Source: CAYLZW01 sp964388085
GTDB lineage: Bacteria; Myxococcota; UBA727; CAYLZW01
Length of the DNA stretch: 10,132 nucleotides
NCBI GenBank assembly: GCA_964388085.1
Contig: CAYLZW010000220.1
Location: 1 to 10,132 of the forward strand
Direction: 5' to 3'
Below the pieces are notes generated by a model. It made no database searches. It saw nothing but the letters and a program-made list of their open reading frames with translations, and was not told where the DNA came from. Below are positions 1 through 7,079 of this stretch, one piece after another (the first letter of the stretch is position 1; each line of letters begins with the position of its first letter). Position numbers and translations under genes: made by a program.

Positions 1-223
1 AGATGGCGTCGGGCGAGGTCTGGATGACGTTGCCGAACACGACGTGGTCGATGTCGTCGGGCTTCACGTTCGCCTGCTGGATGGCGGCGCGCGCGGCGAT
101 GACGCCGAGGTCCGTGGCGCTGAACCCCTTCAGCGAGCCGCCGAAGGTGCCGAAGGCTGTCCGCTTCGCGGAGACGAACACGATCTCGGTGTTACCGGCG
201 CCAGGGCTTTGGAGGCTCTTCAT
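1..223 (-). CDS. Thiolase (acetyl-CoA C-acyltransferase family), N-terminal fragment
   Basis: The gene runs off the left edge; only the first 74 residues are present. The segment RTAFGTFGGSLKGFSATDLG (residues 21-40), followed by an Ala-rich helix and the stretch DHVVFGNVIQT (59-69), matches the N-terminus of thiolases, which condense or cleave acyl-CoA thioesters in the cytoplasm (fatty-acid beta-oxidation, acetoacetyl-CoA or polyhydroxybutyrate synthesis). The nucleophilic Cys and the C-terminal His/Cys catalytic residues lie outside the window, so the degradative and biosynthetic types cannot be told apart. The ATG at 223-221 is chosen because a GAGGA Shine-Dalgarno sequence precedes it by about 7 bases. 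Its first dozen residues extend slightly before the conserved thiolase start. The gene lies 155 bp downstream of the cysteine-rich protein on the same strand, behind two small hairpins, so it may have its own promoter. Confidence 0.88.
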   Translation of the reverse strand, partial: MKSLQSPGAGNTEIVFVSAKRTAFGTFGGSLKGFSATDLGVIAARAAIQQANVKPDDIDHVVFGNVIQTSPDAI

Positions 224-244
224 CGTCGTTCCTCACGAGGTGAA

Positions 245-283
245 CGGGGAGTGGCCCCGCTGGCGTAACGGGGGCGACCCCCG
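245..283. promoter_or_regulatory. Two tandem GC hairpins upstream of the thiolase gene
   Basis: Two perfect inverted repeats lie 9 bp apart: CGGGG-AGTGG-CCCCG at 245-259 and CGGGGG-CGA-CCCCCG at 269-283. Each is preceded by AA on the plus strand. On the minus strand they lie 22-60 nt upstream of the thiolase ATG and about 95 nt beyond the stop codon of the preceding cysteine-rich gene. There is no real T-run after either stem, so a classical intrinsic terminator is not supported. A 5'-leader structure, a weak terminator or a repressor operator are all possible. Confidence 0.35.
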
Positions 284-349
284 CCGTCAACGGTGCGCGC
301 GGCCCGAGGGTGACGCAGCGCGGCGCGCCCAGCCCCCGAGACGGCTCCA

Positions 350-378
350 CGACCTCCGAACGACCTCCGAACGACCTC
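350..378. repeat. 11-bp direct repeat, two copies plus a partial third
   Basis: The unit CGACCTCCGAA occurs at 350-360 and 361-371, and CGACCTC follows at 372-378. The array abuts the stop codon (381-379) of the minus-strand cysteine-rich gene. It looks like a small local duplication; no function is suggested. Confidence 0.6.
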
Positions 379-2181
379 TCAGCGACGTCGAGCGCGTCGT
401 CGGAGGCCGTACAGCGGGACGAGCAGCGCGAAGAAGAAGAACAGCTCCGCGGACGTGCTGCTGCCCCAGCAGGACGTCGGCGCCGCCGAGCACTGTCCGG
501 GCGTGCCCGCGCACACGCCGCTCGAGCACTCGACGCCATTTTCGCAGGCCGCGCCCGGGCTCTTGATGCTCGCGCAGGTGCCCGCGTCGCAATATGCGCC
601 GACGCCGCAGCGACCGTCGAGGCAAGCGCTCCCCGCCGGCGGCAGCGCGACGCACTTGTCCGCCTCACAGCCGAAGCCGGGCGCGCAGTTGTCGTCCGTC
701 GTGCACGCGTCGTCGAGCAGGCCGGGTGCGGCGCAGGCCCCGACCGTCGCGGCGGCCGCCATGGCGCACGTGAGCCCTTCATCGCAGTGAAACGAATACT
801 GACAGGCGTCGCCGACGAGGCCGTCCGAGCAGGTGCCGTCGACGCAGGTCAGCCCGTCGCCACAGCCGAGGGTGACGTCGCAGACCTCGCCGTTCTCCGG
901 CGCCGGGACGCAGGTGCCGTCGCAAAGGAGCCCCTCGGCGCACCCGTCGGGGCCATCACACGGATCACTGGCCGCGCCGACGGGCGCGCAGCTCCCATCG
1001 TCGGCGCAGTACAGATCGGCGGCGCAGTGGTTCGTCTCGGCGCACCCGCCGCCTAGCGCGGCGCTGGCCAGACACTGCAGCGCGCCTCCGGGGGTGACAG
1101 GGCGGCAGCGGTGGCACGGCGTCGCGCAGTCATCGCGCTCGGCGCAGGCCGCTCCGTCCGCGATGGGCGCCGTGCACACGCCGCTTGACGAGCAGAACAA
1201 GCCCTCCGCGCACTGGCGGTCGTCTTCGTTCGTACACGGCGACGACGCGGGCTGTCCCGGCTGGCAGGTGCCGTCGCTCTCGCGGCAGTAGAGATCCTCG
1301 ACGCAGTCGCTGGAGAAGTCGCAGGTGTCGTCGACGGCGCCGAGCGGCGCGCAGAAGCCGAGCTCGCAGGTGAGCCCCTCGGCGCAGCTCCGCAGCGGGG
1401 AGGCGCCGAGGGTGGTGGTCGCCTCGTCGCAGGCCTCTCCATCCTGAGCGGGCGGCAAGCAGCGCAAGGCGCCGGCGTCGCTGAGGTCGTCCTCACACAG
1501 ATACCCGTCGTCGGCGCAGTCCCAGTGCTGGCGACACGAGCCGCCGGCCGCGACGAGCCCCTGCACCCCGTTCGGACACTGCGTGGAGGCCGCGAAGGCG
1601 GTGCCGATCTCCTCGAGGCGACTGGTCACGTTCGCGAAGGTGATGGGGGCGGTGAGCTCAGCCTGGCCCTCCGCCGTGCACGCCGCGATGGCGGCGCTGT
1701 CGAAGGTCACGCGTCCGCCGGCGAGCGCGATCTCGATCTCCTGGCGCAGCTCGGCGCCCGGCGCGCACATCGCGTCGACGTCAATCTCTTCGTTCCCGAA
1801 CAGGTCCTGGTAGGTCTCGGTCCCGGTGCAGCGGCCCAGCTCCTGGGCCGAGAAGAGCACCAGCACCGTGTAGCGGGTGTACCCGCGGGCGTACGCTTCG
1901 CAGAGCGACTCGCCCTCGGTCGTCGGCGGCAGCTCGCCTTCGCCTTCACCCTCACCCTCACCTTCACCCTCACCCTCACCTTCACCCTCACCCTCGCCCT
2001 CGCCCTCACCTTCACCCTCGCCCTCACCTTCACCTTCACCTTCACCCTCGCCCTCACCCTCACCTTCACCCTCGCCGGCACCCGCGTCGGGCGTTCCGGT
2101 CGGATCCTCGGTGCAGCCAGGGCAGGCGACGTTGGCGGCGCTGGCGACGAGCGCCAGCGTGAAGATGAGCAGCATTCGCAT
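379..2181 (-). CDS. Large cysteine-rich surface protein with Gly-Glu stalk and C-terminal anchor
   Basis: A 600-residue exported protein of unknown function. The order is: signal peptide (1 to about 20); a 48-residue stalk of 24 Gly-Glu pairs (36-83); a mostly helical domain (about 84-201) with a few Cys and the stretch GGRVTFDSAAIAAC (155-168), of a kind I recall from other myxobacterial Cys-rich lipoproteins; twelve modules of about 30 residues, mostly C-x5-C-x5-C-x(3-11)-C (about 216-564); then a tail with Cys571, a hydrophobic stretch (579-593) and the basic end RRRARRR. The tail resembles the MYXO-CTERM type of sorting signal, but with a single Cys. Cys20 (NVAC) is a poor lipobox; cleavage after ASA15 by signal peptidase I is equally plausible. 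The ATG at 2181 is preferred over the upstream GTG at 2226 because GGGAGG lies 6 bases before it and the signal peptide begins there. The modules are probably disulfide-bonded and outside the cell, perhaps in adhesion or recognition (inference). It is divergent from polA. Confidence 0.85.
   Translation of the reverse strand: MRMLLIFTLALVASAANVACPGCTEDPTGTPDAGAGEGEGEGEGEGEGEGEGEGEGEGEGEGEGEGEGEGEGEGEGEGEGEGELPPTTEGESLCEAYARGYTRYTVLVLFSAQELGRCTGTETYQDLFGNEEIDVDAMCAPGAELRQEIEIALAGGRVTFDSAAIAACTAEGQAELTAPITFANVTSRLEEIGTAFAASTQCPNGVQGLVAAGGSCRQHWDCADDGYLCEDDLSDAGALRCLPPAQDGEACDEATTTLGASPLRSCAEGLTCELGFCAPLGAVDDTCDFSSDCVEDLYCRESDGTCQPGQPASSPCTNEDDRQCAEGLFCSSSGVCTAPIADGAACAERDDCATPCHRCRPVTPGGALQCLASAALGGGCAETNHCAADLYCADDGSCAPVGAASDPCDGPDGCAEGLLCDGTCVPAPENGEVCDVTLGCGDGLTCVDGTCSDGLVGDACQYSFHCDEGLTCAMAAAATVGACAAPGLLDDACTTDDNCAPGFGCEADKCVALPPAGSACLDGRCGVGAYCDAGTCASIKSPGAACENGVECSSGVCAGTPGQCSAAPTSCWGSSTSAELFFFFALLVPLYGLRRRARRR
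1933..2076 (-). repeat. Hexanucleotide tandem repeat encoding 24 Gly-Glu pairs
   Basis: 144 bp of uninterrupted 6-bp units reading GG(C/T)GA(G/A) on the minus strand encode the Gly-Glu stalk of the cysteine-rich protein. Third positions vary between units (GGC/GGT, GAG/GAA), so the units are not all identical. Because the period is six, gain or loss of units keeps the reading frame. The same DNA is open in several other frames, including a Ser-Pro repeat on the plus strand, which produces spurious antisense reading frames. Confidence 0.97.
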
Positions 2182-2210
2182 GAGGGACCTCCCGACGACG
2201 ACGGTAGCCG

Positions 2211-2258
2211 ACACGGGCGCGACCACAAGCCGCGGGCCCGTGCGGACGTCACACGGGG
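2211..2258. promoter_or_regulatory. Cluster of CACGGG half-sites in the divergent intergenic region
   Basis: The 113 bp between the cysteine-rich gene (starts at 2181, minus) and polA (starts at 2295, plus) must hold both promoters. Three copies of CACGGG occur: direct at 2212-2217, inverted at 2237-2242 (read as CCCGTG) and direct at 2252-2257. The last two form a 21-bp inverted repeat, CCCGTG-N9-CACGGG. The first two form CACGGGC-N17-GCCCGTG. The arrangement looks like a regulator-binding site, but the region is GC-rich and no convincing -35/-10 pair is visible. Confidence 0.3.
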
Positions 2259-2294
2259 GGTTTACCTCCGGCGTCGCACGGACGATCGGGCCCT

Positions 2295-5099
2295 ATGGCG
2301 ACGAACGCGATCAACGGCTTCGATCCGGACAACACGCTCTTCCTCGTGGACGGGCAGGGCTACATCTACCGCGCGTATTACGCGATCCGCCGCCTCTCGA
2401 CGGCGGACGGGCGCTCGACCAACGCCGTGTACGGCTTCACGACGATGCTGCTGAAGGTGCTCAAGGAGCTGCGCCCAAAGCACCTCGGCATCGGCTTCGA
2501 CGTCGGCGGCGAGACCTTTCGACACCGCCTCTATCCCGCGTACAAAGCCAACCGCTCGGCGCCGCCCGAGGATCTGCCGGCGCAGATCCCGCTCATTCAC
2601 GACGTCGTGCGCGCGTTTCATATCCCGCTGCTGTCGAAGCCCGGCTGGGAGGCGGATGATCTCATCGGCACGGTCGCGCGCGAGGCGCGCGCGAAGGGCA
2701 TGAAGGTCGTCATCATCACCGGTGACAAGGACTTCATGCAGCTCGTCAGCGACGATCTCTGCCTGCTCGACGAGATGCGCCTATCGCGCGGTAAGGAGGG
2801 CAACGTCGTCTCCTTCGCCGAAGTGGACGCGAAGTTCGGCGTGCCGCCGGAGCGCGTCGTCGATGTGCTCGCGCTCGCGGGAGACAGCTCGGACAACATC
2901 CCCGGCGTGAAGGGCGTCGGCGAGAAGACCGCGGCGGCGCTGGTGGCGGCGCACGGGGATCTCGAGGGCGTGCTCGCCGCCGCGCCGAAGATCAAGCAGC
3001 AGAAGCGCCGCGAGAACCTGATGGAAGGGGCCGATAGCGCCAGGCTCGCGCGCAAGCTCGTCTGCATCGACACGCACGCGGACTTCCACGTCGAGCTGCA
3101 GGACCTCGCCTACGAGGGGCCCGACCGCGCGAAGCTGCGCGCGATGTTCGAGGACCTCGAGTTCAAGCGCCTGCTCGACGATCCCGTGGTGAAGAGCCCA
3201 GAGGACGCGCGCGGCGCCGGCCCGCTCTTCGAGCGCCCCGCCGAGGAGAAGGCGAAGGAAGACCAGGCCCCCGCGCAAGAGGTCTCCATCGATCGCGGCC
3301 GCTATCGCGAGGTGACGACGAGCGACGATCTCACGGCGCTCGTCCGCGACGTCGAGGGGGCCGACGTCGTGTCCGTGCACGTCGAGGCCGAGGACGGCGG
3401 GCGCACACTCACGGGAGCCCTCGTCGGCATGGCGCTCTCCTGGGCCGAAGGCGAGGCCGCCTACATTCCCCTCGGGCACGACGACGAGGTCGTGCCGGAG
3501 CAGCTGTCGCTGGCCGACGTGCGCGCCGCGCTCTCGCCGCTCTTGTCTGCTCCCGCGCGAAAGGTGGTGGGCCACAACGCCAAGGACGCGCTCACCTCGC
3601 TGGTCGCCGCGGGCTTCGCACCCTTCGAGGTCGCGGGCGATCCCGAGGTGGAGCACTACCTGCTCGACGTGGAGGGGCGGAGCCACGCGCTGCCCGAGCT
3701 GAGCCGCCAGTACCTGCAGCACGCTCCCGTCGAGAGGGATGCCCTGCTCGGCAAGGGCAGGAGCCAGGTGTCGCTGCGCACCATCGTCACCGAGCGCGCC
3801 ACCGAGTACGCGGCCGAGCACGCGGATCTGTCGCGCCGGCTGACGCTGCTGCTCGCCGATCGCGTCGAGCAGCGCCAGATGGGAGCGCTCTACCGTGACC
3901 TCGAGCTGCCTCTCGAGCGGGTGCTCTCGCGCATGGAGCAAGCCGGCGTGCGCGTCGACAGCGAGCGGCTCGCCAGCATGGGCGGCGAGTTCGAGACCGA
4001 TCTGCAGCGCATCGAGGCGAAGGCGTACGAGCTCGCGGGCGGGCCCTTCAACCTCGGCAGCCCGAAGCAGGTCGCGGAGCTCTTGTTCGAGAAGCTCAAG
4101 CTGCCGATCCTGAAGCGCACGGCGACGGGGCCGTCGACGGACTCGGGCGTGCTCGAGGAGCTGAAGGGCCGCCACGACGTCTGCGGCGTCATCCTCGAGC
4201 ACCGCGTGGTCTCGAAGCTCAAGAACACCTACGTCGACGTGCTGCCGCGCCTCGTGCATCCGAAGACCGGCCGCGTGCACACGCACTTCAACCAGACCAT
4301 GGCCGCGACGGGGCGCCTCAGCTCCTATGACCCGAACCTGCAGAACATCCCCATTCGTTCGGAGCTCGGCCGGCGCATCCGCGAGGCGTTCGTCGCCGAG
4401 GACGGCTATGTGCTCGCGTCGCTCGACTATTCGCAGATCGAGCTGCGCATCCTCGCGCACGTGACGCGCGATCCGGTGCTGCTCGACACCTTCGAGAACG
4501 ATCTCGACGTGCACGCGCGCACCGCCAGCGAGGTGTTCGACGTCCCGCTGGAGCAGGTGACGCGTGAGCAGCGTACGGCGTCAAAGGCGATCAACTTCGG
4601 CCTGCTCTACGGCATGGGCGTCTTGCGCCTGTCGCGCGAGCTCGGCATCAAGCGCAGCGAGGCCAAGGAGTACCTCGACAAATATTTCCTGCGCCTCGTG
4701 CGGGTGAAGGAGTGGCACGCCGACGCGCTGGCGGAGGCGCGCGAGCAGGGTGAGGTGCGCACGCTGTTTGGTCGTCGTCGCTTGCTACCGGAGCTCAACA
4801 GCCAAAACCGCGGCGAGGTCGCGCGCGCCGAGCGCCTGGCCATCAACACGCCGATTCAAGGCTCGGCCGCGGACCTCATCAAGCGCGCCATGCTGCGCGC
4901 CGATCGCGAGCTGGCGGCCAAGGTGCCGGACGCGCGCTTGATCCTGCAGGTGCACGACGAGCTGCTGGTCGAGGTGCCCGAGGCTCAGGCCGAGCAAGCG
5001 GTGGCCGTGGTGAAGGACGCCATGGAGCACGCCGCCGAGCTCGCCGTGCCGTTGCGCGTCGACGCGGGCACGGCGCGATCATGGGCGGACGCACACTGA
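2295..5099 (+). CDS. polA: DNA polymerase I with degenerate proofreading domain
   Basis: 934 residues, full family length. It fills gaps and removes RNA primers in replication and excision repair. The 5'-nuclease domain (about 12-290) keeps its acidic residues: D19, D69, E119/D121/D122 in GWEADD, D144/D146 in GDKDF, D197/D200 in GDSSDNIPGV. A charged, poorly conserved linker follows (about 300-335). The 3'-5' exonuclease fold (about 336-515) is recognisable, but aligning it by eye to the E. coli enzyme puts H362, A432 and H509 at the positions of D355, D424 and D501; only E364 (E357) remains, so proofreading is probably absent. The polymerase domain (about 525-934) is intact: TGRLSS (672-677), motif A DYSQIELR with D711, motif B from R760 through K764, F768 and Y772, and motif C QVHDE with D888. 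The Shine-Dalgarno sequence is weak; the ATG is chosen because residues 14-20 already belong to the conserved start of the nuclease domain. Confidence 0.98.
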   Translation: MATNAINGFDPDNTLFLVDGQGYIYRAYYAIRRLSTADGRSTNAVYGFTTMLLKVLKELRPKHLGIGFDVGGETFRHRLYPAYKANRSAPPEDLPAQIPLIHDVVRAFHIPLLSKPGWEADDLIGTVAREARAKGMKVVIITGDKDFMQLVSDDLCLLDEMRLSRGKEGNVVSFAEVDAKFGVPPERVVDVLALAGDSSDNIPGVKGVGEKTAAALVAAHGDLEGVLAAAPKIKQQKRRENLMEGADSARLARKLVCIDTHADFHVELQDLAYEGPDRAKLRAMFEDLEFKRLLDDPVVKSPEDARGAGPLFERPAEEKAKEDQAPAQEVSIDRGRYREVTTSDDLTALVRDVEGADVVSVHVEAEDGGRTLTGALVGMALSWAEGEAAYIPLGHDDEVVPEQLSLADVRAALSPLLSAPARKVVGHNAKDALTSLVAAGFAPFEVAGDPEVEHYLLDVEGRSHALPELSRQYLQHAPVERDALLGKGRSQVSLRTIVTERATEYAAEHADLSRRLTLLLADRVEQRQMGALYRDLELPLERVLSRMEQAGVRVDSERLASMGGEFETDLQRIEAKAYELAGGPFNLGSPKQVAELLFEKLKLPILKRTATGPSTDSGVLEELKGRHDVCGVILEHRVVSKLKNTYVDVLPRLVHPKTGRVHTHFNQTMAATGRLSSYDPNLQNIPIRSELGRRIREAFVAEDGYVLASLDYSQIELRILAHVTRDPVLLDTFENDLDVHARTASEVFDVPLEQVTREQRTASKAINFGLLYGMGVLRLSRELGIKRSEAKEYLDKYFLRLVRVKEWHADALAEAREQGEVRTLFGRRRLLPELNSQNRGEVARAERLAINTPIQGSAADLIKRAMLRADRELAAKVPDARLILQVHDELLVEVPEAQAEQAVAVVKDAMEHAAELAVPLRVDAGTARSWADAH

Positions 5100-5147
5100 G
5101 CTGGCTTGCTTGCCGGCGCCGATGACCCTCGGCGGCCGCAATTGTGG

Positions 5148-5177
5148 CTCGAGCGGTAGTTGGGATAACTCCTCGAG
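5148..5177. promoter_or_regulatory. Interrupted inverted repeat just upstream of the histidine kinase start
   Basis: CTCGAG at 5148-5153 and again at 5172-5177 form the outer stem, and AGTT (5158-5161) with AACT (5167-5170) forms an inner stem around GGGAT. The structure ends 2 bases before the ATG at 5180 and lies in the 80-bp gap after polA. It could fold over the ribosome-binding region or be an operator. If translation really begins at the GTG at 5144, it is coding sequence instead. Confidence 0.3.
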
Positions 5178-5179
5178 AC

Positions 5180-7039
5180 ATGAGCGACGAACGAGTCACC
5201 ACCCGCAAGATCGAGATCCCGGTCGAGGACGACGTCGACGCCGGCGTGCTGCTCGAGGAGAACCAGGCGCTCGAGGAGGCCTTGCGCCTCAGTCGCCGTC
5301 GCCTCTCGGCCATGCGCGACGTGGCGCGCGCGCTCGCGGGCTCGCTCGACATCGACGCGATCCTGCGCATCGTCGTCAGCAAGGCCTCCGAGCTCACCGA
5401 CGCGGACCGCGCCACCATCTTCCTCGTCGACCACGAGCACGAGGAGCTGTGGAGCCGGGTGGCCCAGGGCCTCGGCAGCGACGGGGACACGCACGAGACC
5501 TACGGGATCATCCGTCTGCCGCTCGGCCGCGGCATCGCGGGCTTCGTGGCGCAGACCGGCGTAGCGCTCAACCTGCCGGACGCCTACCAGGACCCGCGCT
5601 TCAACCGGGACATCGACAACCGGACCGGCTACCGCACGCGCTCGCTGCTGTGCACGCCCATCGTCAACGCCGACGGCAAGGTCACGGGCGTCATCCAGGC
5701 GCTCAACAAGCGGGATGGCCAGGGCGCGCAGGGGAGCTTCTCCGTCGAGGACGAGCGCCTGCTCGAGGCCATCGGCCACCAGGTCAGCATGGCGCTCACC
5801 AACAGCGTGCTGTTCGGCGAGCTGAAGTCGAAGGCCGCCTCCCTCGAGCAGGCGCGCGGCGAGCTGACGCGGCGCATCTCGGAGCTCGATCTGCTCTCGG
5901 ACATCGAGCGCGCCATGAGCGAGGCCCAGACGCCCGAGGAGCTGCTCGACGTCGTCGTCCGCCTCATCAGCCCCCTGCTCGGCGCCGACGCGGCGTCGCT
6001 CGGCATCGTCGACGTCGTGGCGGGAGGCATCCAGTTCCGCGCGGCGAGCGGAGGCCGCGCCGACGAGATCCTGCGCCGGACGCTGCCTCCCCACCAGGGG
6101 CTCATCGGCGTCGCCATCGCGACGGGCCGGCCGGTGCGGGTCGCGCGCGCCACGGACGACCCCCGCCACGCCAAGGACATCGCGCGCGAGCTCGCCTTCA
6201 CGCCCGGACCCTTGATGGCGGTGCCGCTCATCGCCGACGGGAGGGCGCTCGGCGCCGTCGAGGTCATGCGCCTCGAGGGCAAGGCAGCCTTCGGGGAGGA
6301 CGACGAGCGCATCCTCGAGCTGCTGGTCGCGCGGGTCGCCTCCGCGCTGGCCGGAGCCCGACGACGAGAGCGCGGCAAGCGCGACGAGCAGCTCTCGACC
6401 ATCGGCAGCATGCTGAGCGGCATCGTGCACGACTTCAAGACGCCCATGACGGTCATCTCGGGCTACGTGCAGCTCATGGCGGACGCCGACGATGTGGTGG
6501 AGCGCCGCGAGTGCGCCGACATCGTGCTCAAGCAGACCGACATGATGACCGCCATGACGAGGGAGCTGTTGCAGTTCGCCCGCGGGGAGACGGAGATCCT
6601 CATCCGCAAGGTGTACCTGCAGACCTTCGTGCGCGACGTGAAGGAGATGGTCGCGCAGATCTTCAAGGGCACCGACATCGAGGTCGACTTCAACCTCGGC
6701 TACCGGGGCGCCGCGCGCTTCGACGAGGTGAAGATGAAGCGCGCCATCGCGAACCTGGCGAAGAACGCGCGCGAGGCCCTCGGGCAGCGCGGCCGCTTCA
6801 CCATGGCCATCCAGCAGACGGGCGACCAGGTCGAGTTCGCGCTCGGCGACAGCGGGCCCGGGCTGCCGCCCGAGATCGAGAGCCGGCTGTTTCAGAGCTT
6901 CGCGACCCACGGCAAGGAGGACGGCACCGGCCTCGGCCTCGCGCTCGTGAAGAAGATCGTCGACGACCACCAGGGTGAGATCCGGGTGGAGTCGAAGGCC
7001 GGCGAGGGCGTCACCTTCCGCTTGCGCCTGCCGCTGTAG
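5180..7039 (+). CDS. Soluble GAF-GAF sensor histidine kinase
   Basis: 619 residues from the ATG at 5180 (an in-frame GTG at 5144 would add 12). No signal peptide or membrane segment, so it is cytoplasmic. Domains: a short charged coiled coil (about 24-42); GAF 1 (about 45-210), ending in the typical ALNKRDG...FSVEDERLLEAI; a coiled-coil linker; GAF 2 (about 235-390), with QGLIGVAIATGRPV; a dimerisation/phosphoacceptor region with H-box GIVHDFKTPM, phospho-accepting His417; and an HATPase_c domain with N-box NLAKNAREA (Asn529), G1 box DSGPG (557-561) and G2 box GTGLG (582-586). All catalytic boxes are present, so it should autophosphorylate. GAF domains bind small ligands such as cyclic nucleotides, or haem or oxidants; the ligand cannot be read from the sequence. 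There is no receiver domain and no response regulator in the window, so its partner is elsewhere. It lies 80 bp after polA and 40 bp before a lipoprotein gene. Confidence 0.93.
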   Translation: MSDERVTTRKIEIPVEDDVDAGVLLEENQALEEALRLSRRRLSAMRDVARALAGSLDIDAILRIVVSKASELTDADRATIFLVDHEHEELWSRVAQGLGSDGDTHETYGIIRLPLGRGIAGFVAQTGVALNLPDAYQDPRFNRDIDNRTGYRTRSLLCTPIVNADGKVTGVIQALNKRDGQGAQGSFSVEDERLLEAIGHQVSMALTNSVLFGELKSKAASLEQARGELTRRISELDLLSDIERAMSEAQTPEELLDVVVRLISPLLGADAASLGIVDVVAGGIQFRAASGGRADEILRRTLPPHQGLIGVAIATGRPVRVARATDDPRHAKDIARELAFTPGPLMAVPLIADGRALGAVEVMRLEGKAAFGEDDERILELLVARVASALAGARRRERGKRDEQLSTIGSMLSGIVHDFKTPMTVISGYVQLMADADDVVERRECADIVLKQTDMMTAMTRELLQFARGETEILIRKVYLQTFVRDVKEMVAQIFKGTDIEVDFNLGYRGAARFDEVKMKRAIANLAKNAREALGQRGRFTMAIQQTGDQVEFALGDSGPGLPPEIESRLFQSFATHGKEDGTGLGLALVKKIVDDHQGEIRVESKAGEGVTFRLRLPL

Positions 7040-7079
7040 AGGGGCGGCGGCGCCAGAGGCAACGTGCTAACAAGCGTGC

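Noticed and set aside
310..1056. Plus-strand open frame opposite the cysteine-rich protein
   Set aside because: Arg/Ala-rich with no motifs; the opposite strand has regular Cys modules.
1933..2076. Possible CRISPR-like or spacer-repeat array
   Set aside because: The period is 6 bp with no spacers; it is a coding low-complexity repeat.
1877..2659. Plus-strand open frame with a long Ser-Pro repeat running across the divergent promoter into polA
   Set aside because: It is the antisense reading of the Gly-Glu repeat and continues out of frame over polA; its non-repeat part has no recognisable domain.
2781..4514. 577-residue open frame antisense to polA
   Set aside because: Long stop-free antisense frames are expected at this GC content; the sequence has biased Arg/Leu/Val/His content and no domain, while the sense strand encodes an unmistakable PolA.
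4985..6970. 661-residue open frame antisense to the histidine kinase
   Set aside because: It mirrors kinase codons, with no domain or plausible start context; a GC-bias artefact.
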